Shown piece by piece: positions 1 to 6,681 of a stretch of DNA of 11,230 nucleotides; position 1 is the stretch's first letter, and the number at the start of each line of letters is the position of its first letter. The stretch covers positions 1-11,230 of the forward strand of contig JBHOGO010000114.1 of NCBI GenBank assembly GCA_043421945.1. Reading direction: 5' to 3'. The notes beneath the pieces are model-generated. The model saw nothing but the letters and a program-made list of their open reading frames with translations. It had not been told where the DNA came from and ran no database searches. The stretch is from Thaumasiovibrio sp043421945 (GTDB lineage: Bacteria; Pseudomonadota; Gammaproteobacteria; Enterobacterales; Vibrionaceae). The position numbers were made by a program, and so were the translations under genes.

Positions 1-5
1 CGGTG

Positions 6-39
6 AAAAAAAGGCCTAACCGCTATGCGGTTAGGCCTT
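6..39 (-). terminator. Strong leftward Rho-independent terminator
   Basis: A perfect 13-bp stem (AAGGCCTAACCGC at 11-23 and its complement at 27-39) closes a 3-base TAT loop. On the minus strand the hairpin runs directly into a T tract (plus-strand A's at 6-12, partly in the stem), which is the classic intrinsic terminator layout. There is no T tract on the right side, so it mainly works leftward. It would end transcripts coming from the small ORF at 115-243 and possibly read-through from add. Confidence 0.9.
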
Positions 40-75
40 CTCGGAAGCGATAAGTCAGCTTAACTGACAAGCATT

Positions 76-99
76 AGAGCATGGTGCTCTCCTTTTTTT
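76..99 (+). terminator. Possible rightward terminator
   Basis: A 6-bp stem (AGAGCA at 76-81, TGCTCT at 85-90) with loop TGG is followed by CC and seven T's (93-99). It would fit the end of a plus-strand gene lying left of the window, converging on the leftward terminator at 6-39. The stem is short, so strength is uncertain. On the opposite strand the same bases read as a Shine-Dalgarno-like sequence before a tiny ORF, so the run of T's may have another explanation. Confidence 0.4.
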
Positions 100-114
100 A
101 TTGCTTTTACGGCA

Positions 115-243
115 CTATAAACCCAGCATTGTTACTGCTGCAACGAGTGCTAGTGCACCAGCTGCGAGATTGTTTGGGCTTGCCATCGCAGCCTCGCTTA
201 TCGCGGGTGCGTGTGACGACAATGAAATTAAACTGTTTAACAT
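115..243 (-). CDS. Small hydrophobic protein of 42 aa, unknown function
   Basis: I do not recognise this gene. The ORF starts with ATG at 243 and ends with TAG at 115-117. GGAG lies six bases before the ATG, a good ribosome binding site. The N-terminal half is polar (MLNSLISLSS, then an alanine- and serine-rich stretch). Residues about 24-42 are almost entirely A, L, V, G and M without charges (LAAGALALVAAVTMLGL), so a single membrane helix ending at the C-terminus is likely. It sits between the end of add and the strong terminator at 6-39, in the same orientation. A possible promoter lies just upstream (280-308). It could be a small membrane protein, a leader peptide, the coding part of a dual-function small RNA, or a chance ORF. 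The opposite strand is also open here, which weakens the case from length alone. Confidence 0.45.
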   Translation of the reverse strand: MLNSLISLSSHAPAISEAAMASPNNLAAGALALVAAVTMLGL

Positions 244-279
244 GTCACTCTCCAATAGAACGCCGCTATTGTGCCACAA

Positions 280-308
280 GACATATTTCAAAAACTGCGA
301 TTGGTCAA
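280..308 (-). promoter_or_regulatory. Possible sigma-70 promoter for the small ORF
   Basis: On the minus strand TTGACC (308-303) is separated by 17 bp from TATGTC (285-280). The -35 is a good match and the -10 a mediocre one. Transcription would begin near 273 and give a transcript of about 270 nt ending at the terminator at 6-39, with a 5' leader of about 30 nt before the ATG at 243. Confidence 0.3.
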
Positions 309-361
309 TTTATGATCAGTTATGTGTCAGTGGTATGCCATTTTATGGCGTTAACTGAAAG

Positions 362-381
362 GGTATTAGCGTGCTAATGCC
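362..381 (-). terminator. Hairpin over the add stop codon, weak terminator at best
   Basis: GGTATTAGC (362-370) pairs with GCTAATGCC (373-381) with one G-T wobble; in practice the loop would open to about six bases. On the minus strand the hairpin is followed by CTTTCAG rather than a true U tract. It spans the add stop codon and could protect the 3' end or slow read-through, but it is not a convincing terminator. Confidence 0.25.
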
Positions 382-1367
382 ATTTCACGCAGTGCGCGCT
401 TTTCGTCATTAGACAAAAAGGCCATTTCGATACCATTTTCTAAGCATTGGCGAATATCACTGGCAGATAATCCCGCTTTTGGTGCCATGATTTCAAGTTC
501 ATGAGGAAGCTCGATACCCTCCACAGCTGGGTCATCAGTGTTTAGGCTGACGCGAATACCTTGTGCAAGGAATTGACGAATAGGGTGCTCGTCTAAGCGA
601 GCAACGGTGCTAGTTTGCATGTTAGAGGTCAGGCAAGACTCAATACCGATGTTGTGTTTAGCGAGGTATTCCATCAATGCAGGGTCATGAATCGCTTTTA
701 CGCCGTGGCCAATTCTCTCCGCGCCAAGCCCTTGTATAGCCTGCCACATGCTCTCTGGTCCTGCTGCTTCACCGGCGTGTACAGTGACACGAAGCCCCGC
801 ATCACGAACTTGCTTGAAGTGAGAGACGAATTGCTCGCCAGGTTGGCCCAGTTCATCACCGGCTAAATCGATCGCGACAAGGTGCTGTTTTTGAGTTAGT
901 AGGCCATCAAGCTCCTTTTGACAGGCATCAATACCGAAAGTACGGCTCATGATACCGATCAGGTTCGCTTTTACACCGAAATCTTTACAGCCTGCATGAA
1001 CACCGTCAACCACAGCTTCAACGACACCAGCAATCGGTAAGTTATGCTTTATCGCCATGTAATAGGGGGAGAAACGCAGCTCGGCGTAGTCAATCTGTGC
1101 GTTGAGCGCATCTTCAACGTTTTCGTACGCTACACGGCGGCAAGCTTCAAGGTCTCCTAATACCGCTACACCCCAATCCAGCTTAGAAAGGAAAGCGACT
1201 AGGCTTGGTTCGTTTTCAACGACCTGAACATGAGGGCGTAATGCTTCAAGGTTATCGGCTGGAAGAGCAATGCCAAACTGCTGACCGAGTTCTAAAATTG
1301 TTTGGCTGCGGATGTTGCCATCCAAGTGACGGTGGAGATCTGTGACGGGTAAGTCTTTGTGGATCAT
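366..1367 (-). CDS. add: Adenosine deaminase
   Basis: A cytosolic zinc hydrolase that converts adenosine and deoxyadenosine to inosine and deoxyinosine plus ammonia in purine salvage. The 333-aa protein has the same length as E. coli Add and strong similarity throughout. Metal and catalytic residues are all present at the E. coli positions: H12 and H14 in LHRHLDGN, H197 and E200 in VTVHAGEAAGPES, H221 in RIGHGVKA, and D278-D279 in SLNTDDPAVEG. LRFSPYYMA and GIMSRTFG are also family signatures. The ATG at 1367 has GGGAG seven bases upstream and matches the family N-terminus. The gene follows the c-di-GMP enzyme with an 88-bp gap on the same strand and has a plausible promoter of its own (1410-1438). 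Releasing ammonia from a nucleoside fits loosely beside nitrogen-assimilation genes, but co-regulation is only a guess. Confidence 0.97.
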   Translation of the reverse strand: MIHKDLPVTDLHRHLDGNIRSQTILELGQQFGIALPADNLEALRPHVQVVENEPSLVAFLSKLDWGVAVLGDLEACRRVAYENVEDALNAQIDYAELRFSPYYMAIKHNLPIAGVVEAVVDGVHAGCKDFGVKANLIGIMSRTFGIDACQKELDGLLTQKQHLVAIDLAGDELGQPGEQFVSHFKQVRDAGLRVTVHAGEAAGPESMWQAIQGLGAERIGHGVKAIHDPALMEYLAKHNIGIESCLTSNMQTSTVARLDEHPIRQFLAQGIRVSLNTDDPAVEGIELPHELEIMAPKAGLSASDIRQCLENGIEMAFLSNDEKRALREMALAR

Positions 1368-1409
1368 CGTATAGCTCCCTATAAACCGACTGAAAGAGGT
1401 TGGCGCAAG

Positions 1410-1438
1410 AGTATAGATAAACTGTACTTATAAATCAG
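1410..1438 (-). promoter_or_regulatory. Probable sigma-70 promoter of add
   Basis: On the minus strand CTGATT (1438-1433) is spaced 17 bp from TATACT (1415-1410), which matches the -10 consensus at five of six positions. The start would be near 1403, giving a leader of about 35 nt to the add ATG at 1367. The -35 matches three of six positions. No NtrC box or sigma-54 element is visible in this gap. Confidence 0.5.
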
Positions 1439-1455
1439 CTAGTGACGCATAAGAA

Positions 1456-4011
1456 TCAGTCATTAAATGGGGATATTCTACCAATGTTTACCTCTAATGT
1501 TGGCCATTGTGACAGCGGCAGCGGCTTGCTGTACAAGAACCCTTGGGCACTGTGACAACCGAGTTTTTTAAGCAGTGCTGCCTGTGCGGGCGTTTCCACA
1601 CCCTCTGCAACAATGTCAGCCCCAAAGCCTTTAGTCATATTAATGATCGCGTTGACAATATTACGGCGCTGGGCATCCTCGTTAAGGTCACTGACAAAAG
1701 AGCGATCGATTTTTACTTTATTGAATGGTAATTGATTTAGATAAGCTAATGATGAGTAGCCTGTGCCGAAATCATCGATCGCTATCTTAATGCCAAGACG
1801 ACGAATCTGATGTAGGACATCGATCATTTGAGTATTGTTACTGGCCAGGCGAGATTCTGTAATCTCAAGGGTAAGCCCTTGCGCTGGCATGCCTGTTTGC
1901 CGTAATACATCGTGTAGTTGCTCAATAAAGTCAGATTGCATTAGCTGACGAACAGATAAGTTAACGTGCATAGAGAAGTCTATAGGCCACTCTCCGCTTT
2001 GGATCTTTTGCTGTGTATCTTGGCAAGCCTTAAGCAGAACTTGGCGGCCAATATCGACAATCATGCCGTTTTCTTCTGCTAAAGGGATGAAACTATTCGG
2101 AGGAACGAGGCCTCTGCTTGGGCTTTGCCAGCGTACCAGTGCTTCAGCACCCAGTATGTGACCATTCTTCAGAGAAATGACGGGTTGATAGAAGTTACAA
2201 AACTCATGATTCTCAATCGCCCGGCTCATTTCTGTTGTCAGACGAGTCTTCTCGAGCGTTTCGTCAGCCATGAATGGCTCAAAGGTACTAATACGGCTGT
2301 TCTCTTGGAACTTTGCTTTGCTTAGCGCTAGGCTCGCATTACGTAGCCATTCCACTTCGGTATTTGGCTTTAGCGTCCCAGAGACTAAGCCGATAGAAAC
2401 TTGAATGACCACTTCATCTTCGTGAATACGAAAGGGCTGCACAAACATATCGATTAGTGCACTGGCAAACTCTTGTGTAGCGGCCAGTGTTCTGCAATCA
2501 GGATGGAAAATGGCAAATTCATCCCCGCCAATCCGAGATAGAGTGATGTCCGCTGGTAAGCGCGCTTTGAGCCTGCGAGCGATCGCCACCAATAAGCGAT
2601 CACCGGTTAAATGTCCCAAGCTATCATTAATGCTTCTAAAGGCATTAAGGTCGAGAAGAAAGAGCGCAGAGTAGTGCTTTTTCAGAGACGGTTTACGCAT
2701 TTCATCAAGCAGTCCTTCACGGCTATAGAGCTCAGTTAAGGCATCATAAAGAACCTGTTTTCGCAGGGTAAAAAAGGAGTGCTGTAAGCGCGCCGACATA
2801 TCTCTAAAAGCCGAGGTCAGCATTGCCGTCTCTTTTAGGCGTATATTCGATTTTATCTGATACTCCCAGCTACCATCCGCAAGGCGTCGAGCCGCGTTAG
2901 CAATCTCTATAATCGGCTGAGTTAAGCGCGATATCAGCATTAGAGCGGTAAATAGGCCGATAAAAGCAAATAAGGAAATCGAAACGAGACCTGTGCGTTG
3001 AATCGCTGGAACCTCTCCAAGTAGCGCTCTTTCAGAAATACTGACTAATACAAACCAATTGAGTCCATGCCGATCGATGTAGGGTACCAAGAGGCTGAAG
3101 TGCTCTTCGTTGCCAATACGGAGGGTAAACTCCTGTCTATCAAATCTAGATGCAGACAGCAGGTTATCGATATGCTCACCAGTGGCTGCAATAATGGGGT
3201 TGGGGCTCTCTTTTGCATGCTTCCTGCCCGAATCTGTCACCATGTTGTCATTGATGCTCGAGCTTGCGATCAAGTGTCCTTGTTGATCGACGATATAAGT
3301 CAGCCCATCGTAACTCATACTGTGGTTAGATAAGAATTGATTGATATGGTTGAGTTTGATGTCAGTTGCTAAGACGCCCGCTAGTTTACCTTCGTCATAA
3401 ACAGGCGTAGAGCCTGTGATAGTGATCTCTTGCTTCTCATCGACGTTAGTGTAAATCGATGACCATTTAGAGGCGAGAAAGGTCGCTGCAGGGGTGTACC
3501 ATGGTCGAATGGTCGGGTCGTAGCTTCCATCGTGATAATCGGGTGTATCGCTGATTGTCGTTGCCGGGTATATATTGAGAGAAAGGTCAGTACGAATATC
3601 TTTCAGCATGATCGACACACTGTCGTCGTCATTACTTCGATAGCCGAGGTAGAGTCCATCCTCTGTCCCGTAGCTGATTACGCTAATTTGTGGGAACTCA
3701 TCACGGTAGTCTTCGAACATATTGAGCATGTAGGCATCGAGCTTTTCAAGACGAAGGCCATCGTGGAGATCAAAGCGCTCTATGGAATCCCGCATTGCAT
3801 TGTTAACAGCGAAAGGTGCGAACAAGAAAGCATTTAATTCAGTACTGATATTATCTGCATAGGAATAGAGAAGTCGAGTGCTCATAATCTCCAGCATACG
3901 CTGGTTACTGCTATGTAATGCGATAGCTATAATGCTTAGCGTAATAACCAAGAGAGCCACAAATGACAGCATGACCGCAGTTCGCAAGGTAAGCAGACGA
4001 GGATACTTCAT
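1456..4011 (-). CDS. Membrane dCACHE-HAMP-GGDEF-EAL cyclic-di-GMP enzyme
   Basis: An 851-aa inner-membrane protein predicted to make and/or degrade cyclic di-GMP in response to a periplasmic signal. Order: TM helix about 13-32; periplasmic double CACHE domain about 35-335; TM helix about 341-361; HAMP about 362-412; GGDEF about 420-580; EAL about 590-840. The diguanylate cyclase site looks intact (GGDEF 495-499, D454, N462-D463). The usual RxxD inhibitory site is missing, with P486 and I489 at its key positions. The phosphodiesterase site also looks intact: E623 of EALVRW, N684, E716, D746-D747 in IDDFGTGYSS, K767, E803 and E806 in VAEGVE, Q823. The CACHE domain has Y164, R169, W171, Y172, Y187 and D217, matching my recollection of the amino-acid-binding dCACHE signature. 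The start is ATG 4011, immediately before TM1, with only a weak distant SD (GAGAG). It lies 77 bp downstream of glnG, so read-through from glnLG is possible. Net activity cannot be told from sequence. Confidence 0.93.
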   Translation of the reverse strand: MKYPRLLTLRTAVMLSFVALLVITLSIIAIALHSSNQRMLEIMSTRLLYSYADNISTELNAFLFAPFAVNNAMRDSIERFDLHDGLRLEKLDAYMLNMFEDYRDEFPQISVISYGTEDGLYLGYRSNDDDSVSIMLKDIRTDLSLNIYPATTISDTPDYHDGSYDPTIRPWYTPAATFLASKWSSIYTNVDEKQEITITGSTPVYDEGKLAGVLATDIKLNHINQFLSNHSMSYDGLTYIVDQQGHLIASSSINDNMVTDSGRKHAKESPNPIIAATGEHIDNLLSASRFDRQEFTLRIGNEEHFSLLVPYIDRHGLNWFVLVSISERALLGEVPAIQRTGLVSISLFAFIGLFTALMLISRLTQPIIEIANAARRLADGSWEYQIKSNIRLKETAMLTSAFRDMSARLQHSFFTLRKQVLYDALTELYSREGLLDEMRKPSLKKHYSALFLLDLNAFRSINDSLGHLTGDRLLVAIARRLKARLPADITLSRIGGDEFAIFHPDCRTLAATQEFASALIDMFVQPFRIHEDEVVIQVSIGLVSGTLKPNTEVEWLRNASLALSKAKFQENSRISTFEPFMADETLEKTRLTTEMSRAIENHEFCNFYQPVISLKNGHILGAEALVRWQSPSRGLVPPNSFIPLAEENGMIVDIGRQVLLKACQDTQQKIQSGEWPIDFSMHVNLSVRQLMQSDFIEQLHDVLRQTGMPAQGLTLEITESRLASNNTQMIDVLHQIRRLGIKIAIDDFGTGYSSLAYLNQLPFNKVKIDRSFVSDLNEDAQRRNIVNAIINMTKGFGADIVAEGVETPAQAALLKKLGCHSAQGFLYSKPLPLSQWPTLEVNIGRISPFND

Positions 4012-4075
4012 CGAATACAGATAATCTCTCAGTAATAATGCGGCACCTTTTTACCATATTTTAACAACTGAGGGC

Positions 4076-4090
4076 AGGGCTGTAAGCCCT
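4076..4090 (-). terminator. Short hairpin at the glnG stop codon, weak
   Basis: AGGGC (4076-4080) and GCCCT (4086-4090) can form a 5-bp stem overlapping the glnG stop codon. On the minus strand the bases that follow (TGCCCTCAGTTG) have no T tract. It is unlikely to block transcription fully, so read-through into the GGDEF/EAL gene is plausible. The 77-bp gap shows no promoter I can defend. Confidence 0.2.
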
Positions 4091-5504
4091 AATCAGCGTC
4101 TAAATGTAGCTCTTTTAGCTTACGTGTGAGCGTGTTACGTCCCCAGCCTAGAAGTTTTGCCGCTTCTTGTTTGTGCCCATGAGTATAGTCTAATGCTGTC
4201 GATAGAAGAATTTTCTCAAACTCGGGTAGCGCGTCATGCAGCAAATTTTCTTGGCCGCTTTGTAAGGCACGTTGTGTCCATGTCGCTAATAATGATTGCC
4301 AGCTTTGGCGATTGTCTTCGTTCTGCAGCGGTCTAACGGGTTGGAGTAGCTCAGGGGGAAGATCATTAGGCAGAATTTCATTGCCGCTAGCCATCACCGT
4401 TAACCAGCGACAGGTATTCTCTAGCTGACGTACATTACCCGGCCAATCCAGAGTAGAAAGCAGCTCGCTGGTATCAGGGTGAAGTGCTTTTACCTCGACG
4501 CCAAGTTCGTTCGATGCCCGTTGCAAAAAGTGTTGCGTTAGTTGCGGAATATCTTGTCGGCGGTCTTTAAGAGCTGGTAGGTGAACCCTAATCACATTGA
4601 GACGGTGAAAGAGATCTTCTCGGAAGTCGCCTTCAGCGACCAGCTTTTCTAAGTCTTGGTGTGTGGCTGCAATAATGCGTACATCAACGTCAACAGGTGA
4701 GTGCCCACCAACGCGGTAGAACTGACCATCCGCTAAGACCCGCAATAGTCGGGTTTGGATATCAAGCGGCATATCACCAATTTCATCGAGGAAAAGTGTG
4801 CCACCATTTGCTTGTTCAAAGCGACCTTGGCGGACGCTGTTTGCTCCCGTAAATGCGCCTTTTTCGTGACCAAAAAGTTCTGATTCAATCAAATCTTTCG
4901 GAATCGCTGCCATATTGAGGGCGATAAATGATTTCTTAGCGCGCGGGCTATGGCGGTGTAAAGCATGCGCGACGAGCTCTTTACCAGTGCCTGACTCGCC
5001 ATTAATGAGGACTGAAATGGAAGAGCGAGAAAGGCGGCCAATCGCACGGAAGACTTCCTGCATCGCTGGGGCTTCGCCGATAATCTCTGGTGCGGCTTTT
5101 TCTGGTGTATCAGGTTGCTGGTGGCGTTTTTGTTCTTGGCTATGAGTAAGCGCTCGCTCAACAAGTGTTAATGCTTCGTCGATATCAAACGGCTTTGGTA
5201 AGTATTCAAAGGCACCACGCTGGTATGCGTTGACGGCAGCATCAAGGTCAGAGTGTGCTGTCATGATAATGACGGGCAAGTCTGGATAATGTGTCTGCAG
5301 ATGCTTTAATAAAGCAAGGCCATCTGTACCTGGCATGCGAATATCGGAAACCAGCACATCAGGAAGATTGCGCTCCAGTGCATCGATGACACTGTCTGCG
5401 TCAGCAAATGTTTCGCATTGCATCTCTGCCGCTGAGAGGGTCTTATCTAAAACCCAGCGGATTGAACTGTCGTCATCGACGACCCAAACCATTCCTCTAC
5501 TCAT
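4089..5504 (-). CDS. glnG: Nitrogen regulation response regulator NtrC (NR-I)
   Basis: A cytosolic transcription activator of sigma-54 promoters, phosphorylated by NtrB under nitrogen limitation. The 471-aa protein closely matches E. coli NtrC. Receiver domain about 1-120: acidic pocket D10-D12, phospho-acceptor D54 in SDIRMPG, T82 and K104 in YLPKPFD. AAA+ domain about 140-380: Walker A GESGTGKE at 169-176, the sigma-54-contacting GAFTGA loop at 216-221, Walker B GGTLFLDEIGD at 234-244, and the sensor segment DWPGNVRQLENT. A Fis-type helix-turn-helix ends the protein (about 440-465, GHKQEAAKLLGWGRNTLTRK). The ATG at 5504 has AAGGAA five bases upstream and matches the family N-terminus (RGMVWVVDDD). 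It follows glnL by 55 bp and is almost certainly co-transcribed with it. NtrC boxes occur near glnL (6630-6646) and glnA (8961-9017), so its likely targets lie in this window. Confidence 0.98.
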   Translation of the reverse strand: MSRGMVWVVDDDSSIRWVLDKTLSAAEMQCETFADADSVIDALERNLPDVLVSDIRMPGTDGLALLKHLQTHYPDLPVIIMTAHSDLDAAVNAYQRGAFEYLPKPFDIDEALTLVERALTHSQEQKRHQQPDTPEKAAPEIIGEAPAMQEVFRAIGRLSRSSISVLINGESGTGKELVAHALHRHSPRAKKSFIALNMAAIPKDLIESELFGHEKGAFTGANSVRQGRFEQANGGTLFLDEIGDMPLDIQTRLLRVLADGQFYRVGGHSPVDVDVRIIAATHQDLEKLVAEGDFREDLFHRLNVIRVHLPALKDRRQDIPQLTQHFLQRASNELGVEVKALHPDTSELLSTLDWPGNVRQLENTCRWLTVMASGNEILPNDLPPELLQPVRPLQNEDNRQSWQSLLATWTQRALQSGQENLLHDALPEFEKILLSTALDYTHGHKQEAAKLLGWGRNTLTRKLKELHLDAD

Positions 5505-5559
5505 AGTAATTCCTTGTGCTGTGTGATTTTTATTGTTGTTATTTATATGGCAATACTGG

Positions 5560-6609
5560 CTATTTTATCGGTAAGTAGAACGTAAATTTGGTATGCCCAG
5601 GCCAACTGGTGACTTCTATTTTGCCTTTGTGTTGATCAATGAGGTTTTGCGCGATGGATAGGCCAAGTCCTGTTCCACCTTCACGCCCTGTCACCATCGG
5701 GTAAAAGAGCGTGTCTTGAATATCTTGTGGGATGCCCGGCCCGTCATCAATAATCTCAATTTTGGCGGCTAATCGATAGCGCATACCATGAATCAGCGTT
5801 TGATAATCCGTGCGCGTTTTCAAGGTAATCGTTCCGCCACTGACTTGCTGTAAGGCAAGGGCAGCGTTACTCACAACATTGAGTAACGCTTGCTCAATTT
5901 GGTCACTATCGAGGACAAAATCCGGCAGGCTAGGATCGTAATCTCTTACTATTTCAATGCCCTCACCAGCTTCTAGGCTGACGAGCTGACGCACTTTTTC
6001 TAAAATTTGATGAATATTGTGGGGAGATTTCTTCCCTGGAAGCTGTGGCCCCAATAAGCGATCAACGAGATTACGAAGTCGGTCAGCCTGCTCGATGATG
6101 ATTTGTGTGTATTCCTTGAGGTCAGGATCTGGCAAGGTTTTTTCAAGCAGTTGTGCTGCCCCGCGTAATCCGCCTAATGGGTTTTTGATTTCATGTGCTA
6201 AGCCACGAACCAGCTCTTTTGCTGCTTGTTGCTGTGCATGCTGAACTAACTCTTGGCTAATGCGGCGCTGTAAGACGATAGGTTTTAGCTCAAGTAAAAT
6301 CATGAGCTTTTTTTGCCATGAGATTGGTGAGGCATTGAGTTCAACCGTCGTATGCATACCATCAATCACAAAGGTGACATCACTGTCTGACAGCCCTTGC
6401 CCTGACGAGAGTGTTTCAGCAATCAGGCTGAGATCAAGAGAGGTATGCTGGAATAACAGATTAAATGCATGCCCCTGCAAGCGACGCTTGCTCAAGGAGA
6501 AGAGTTGCTCGGCCGCACCATTGACATAGCATACCGTCATACTTTCATCGAGTAAGAGGATAGCGGTGGTTTGATTATTAAGTATTGCCTGCGTCAGTTC
6601 TATCGTCAC
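5560..6609 (-). CDS. glnL: Nitrogen regulation sensor kinase/phosphatase NtrB (NR-II)
   Basis: A cytosolic histidine kinase that phosphorylates NtrC when nitrogen is scarce and, with PII protein, dephosphorylates it when glutamine is plentiful. The 349-aa protein has a PAS domain at about 5-110, a dimerisation/phosphotransfer helix with H139 in GLAHEIKNPLGGLRGAAQLL, and an ATPase domain with N248 in VVSNAA, D289-G292 in DDGPGIP, and the G2 box GGTGLGLS at 311-318. H139 is the same position as in E. coli. No membrane segment is present, as expected. The start is GTG at 6609: GGAG lies eight bases upstream, and the next in-frame methionine (M24) would cut into the PAS domain. It precedes glnG by 55 bp in one transcription unit. 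A perfect NtrC box in the upstream gap suggests autoregulation. Confidence 0.97.
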   Translation of the reverse strand: MTIELTQAILNNQTTAILLLDESMTVCYVNGAAEQLFSLSKRRLQGHAFNLLFQHTSLDLSLIAETLSSGQGLSDSDVTFVIDGMHTTVELNASPISWQKKLMILLELKPIVLQRRISQELVQHAQQQAAKELVRGLAHEIKNPLGGLRGAAQLLEKTLPDPDLKEYTQIIIEQADRLRNLVDRLLGPQLPGKKSPHNIHQILEKVRQLVSLEAGEGIEIVRDYDPSLPDFVLDSDQIEQALLNVVSNAALALQQVSGGTITLKTRTDYQTLIHGMRYRLAAKIEIIDDGPGIPQDIQDTLFYPMVTGREGGTGLGLSIAQNLIDQHKGKIEVTSWPGHTKFTFYLPIK

Positions 6610-6629
6610 GTGTCCGTCTCCGTGCTGTC

Positions 6630-6646
6630 TGCACCAATATGGTGCA
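6630..6646 (-). promoter_or_regulatory. Perfect NtrC box in front of glnL
   Basis: TGCACCA-ATA-TGGTGCA is a fully symmetrical 17-bp NtrC site. It lies 20 bp upstream of the glnL GTG and 36 bp beyond the stop of the DUF4124 gene. A weak -10 candidate, TACACT (6655-6650), would place the start near 6643, inside the box. Bound NtrC would then block this promoter, as known for glnL in enteric bacteria. The box is seen directly; the promoter and repression are inferred. Confidence 0.85.
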
Positions 6647-6681
6647 GTCAGTGTAACGCGTTAGCGACCGTAGAGAAAAGA

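Noticed and set aside
335..351. Hairpin ATGCCAT-TTT-ATGGCGT just after add.
   Set aside because: The stem is short, with a wobble, and has no T tract on either side. It is not convincing as a terminator.
81..377. Two overlapping plus-strand ORFs of 98 and 85 codons (81-377 and 101-358).
   Set aside because: No ribosome binding site (a T-rich stretch precedes both), one starts with TTG, and neither protein resembles a known family. The minus strand has a better supported small ORF here. They overlap a terminator-like hairpin at their start.
4889..5164. A 91-codon minus-strand ORF inside glnG in another frame.
   Set aside because: It overlaps the conserved NtrC AAA+ coding region entirely, and its product has no recognisable features.
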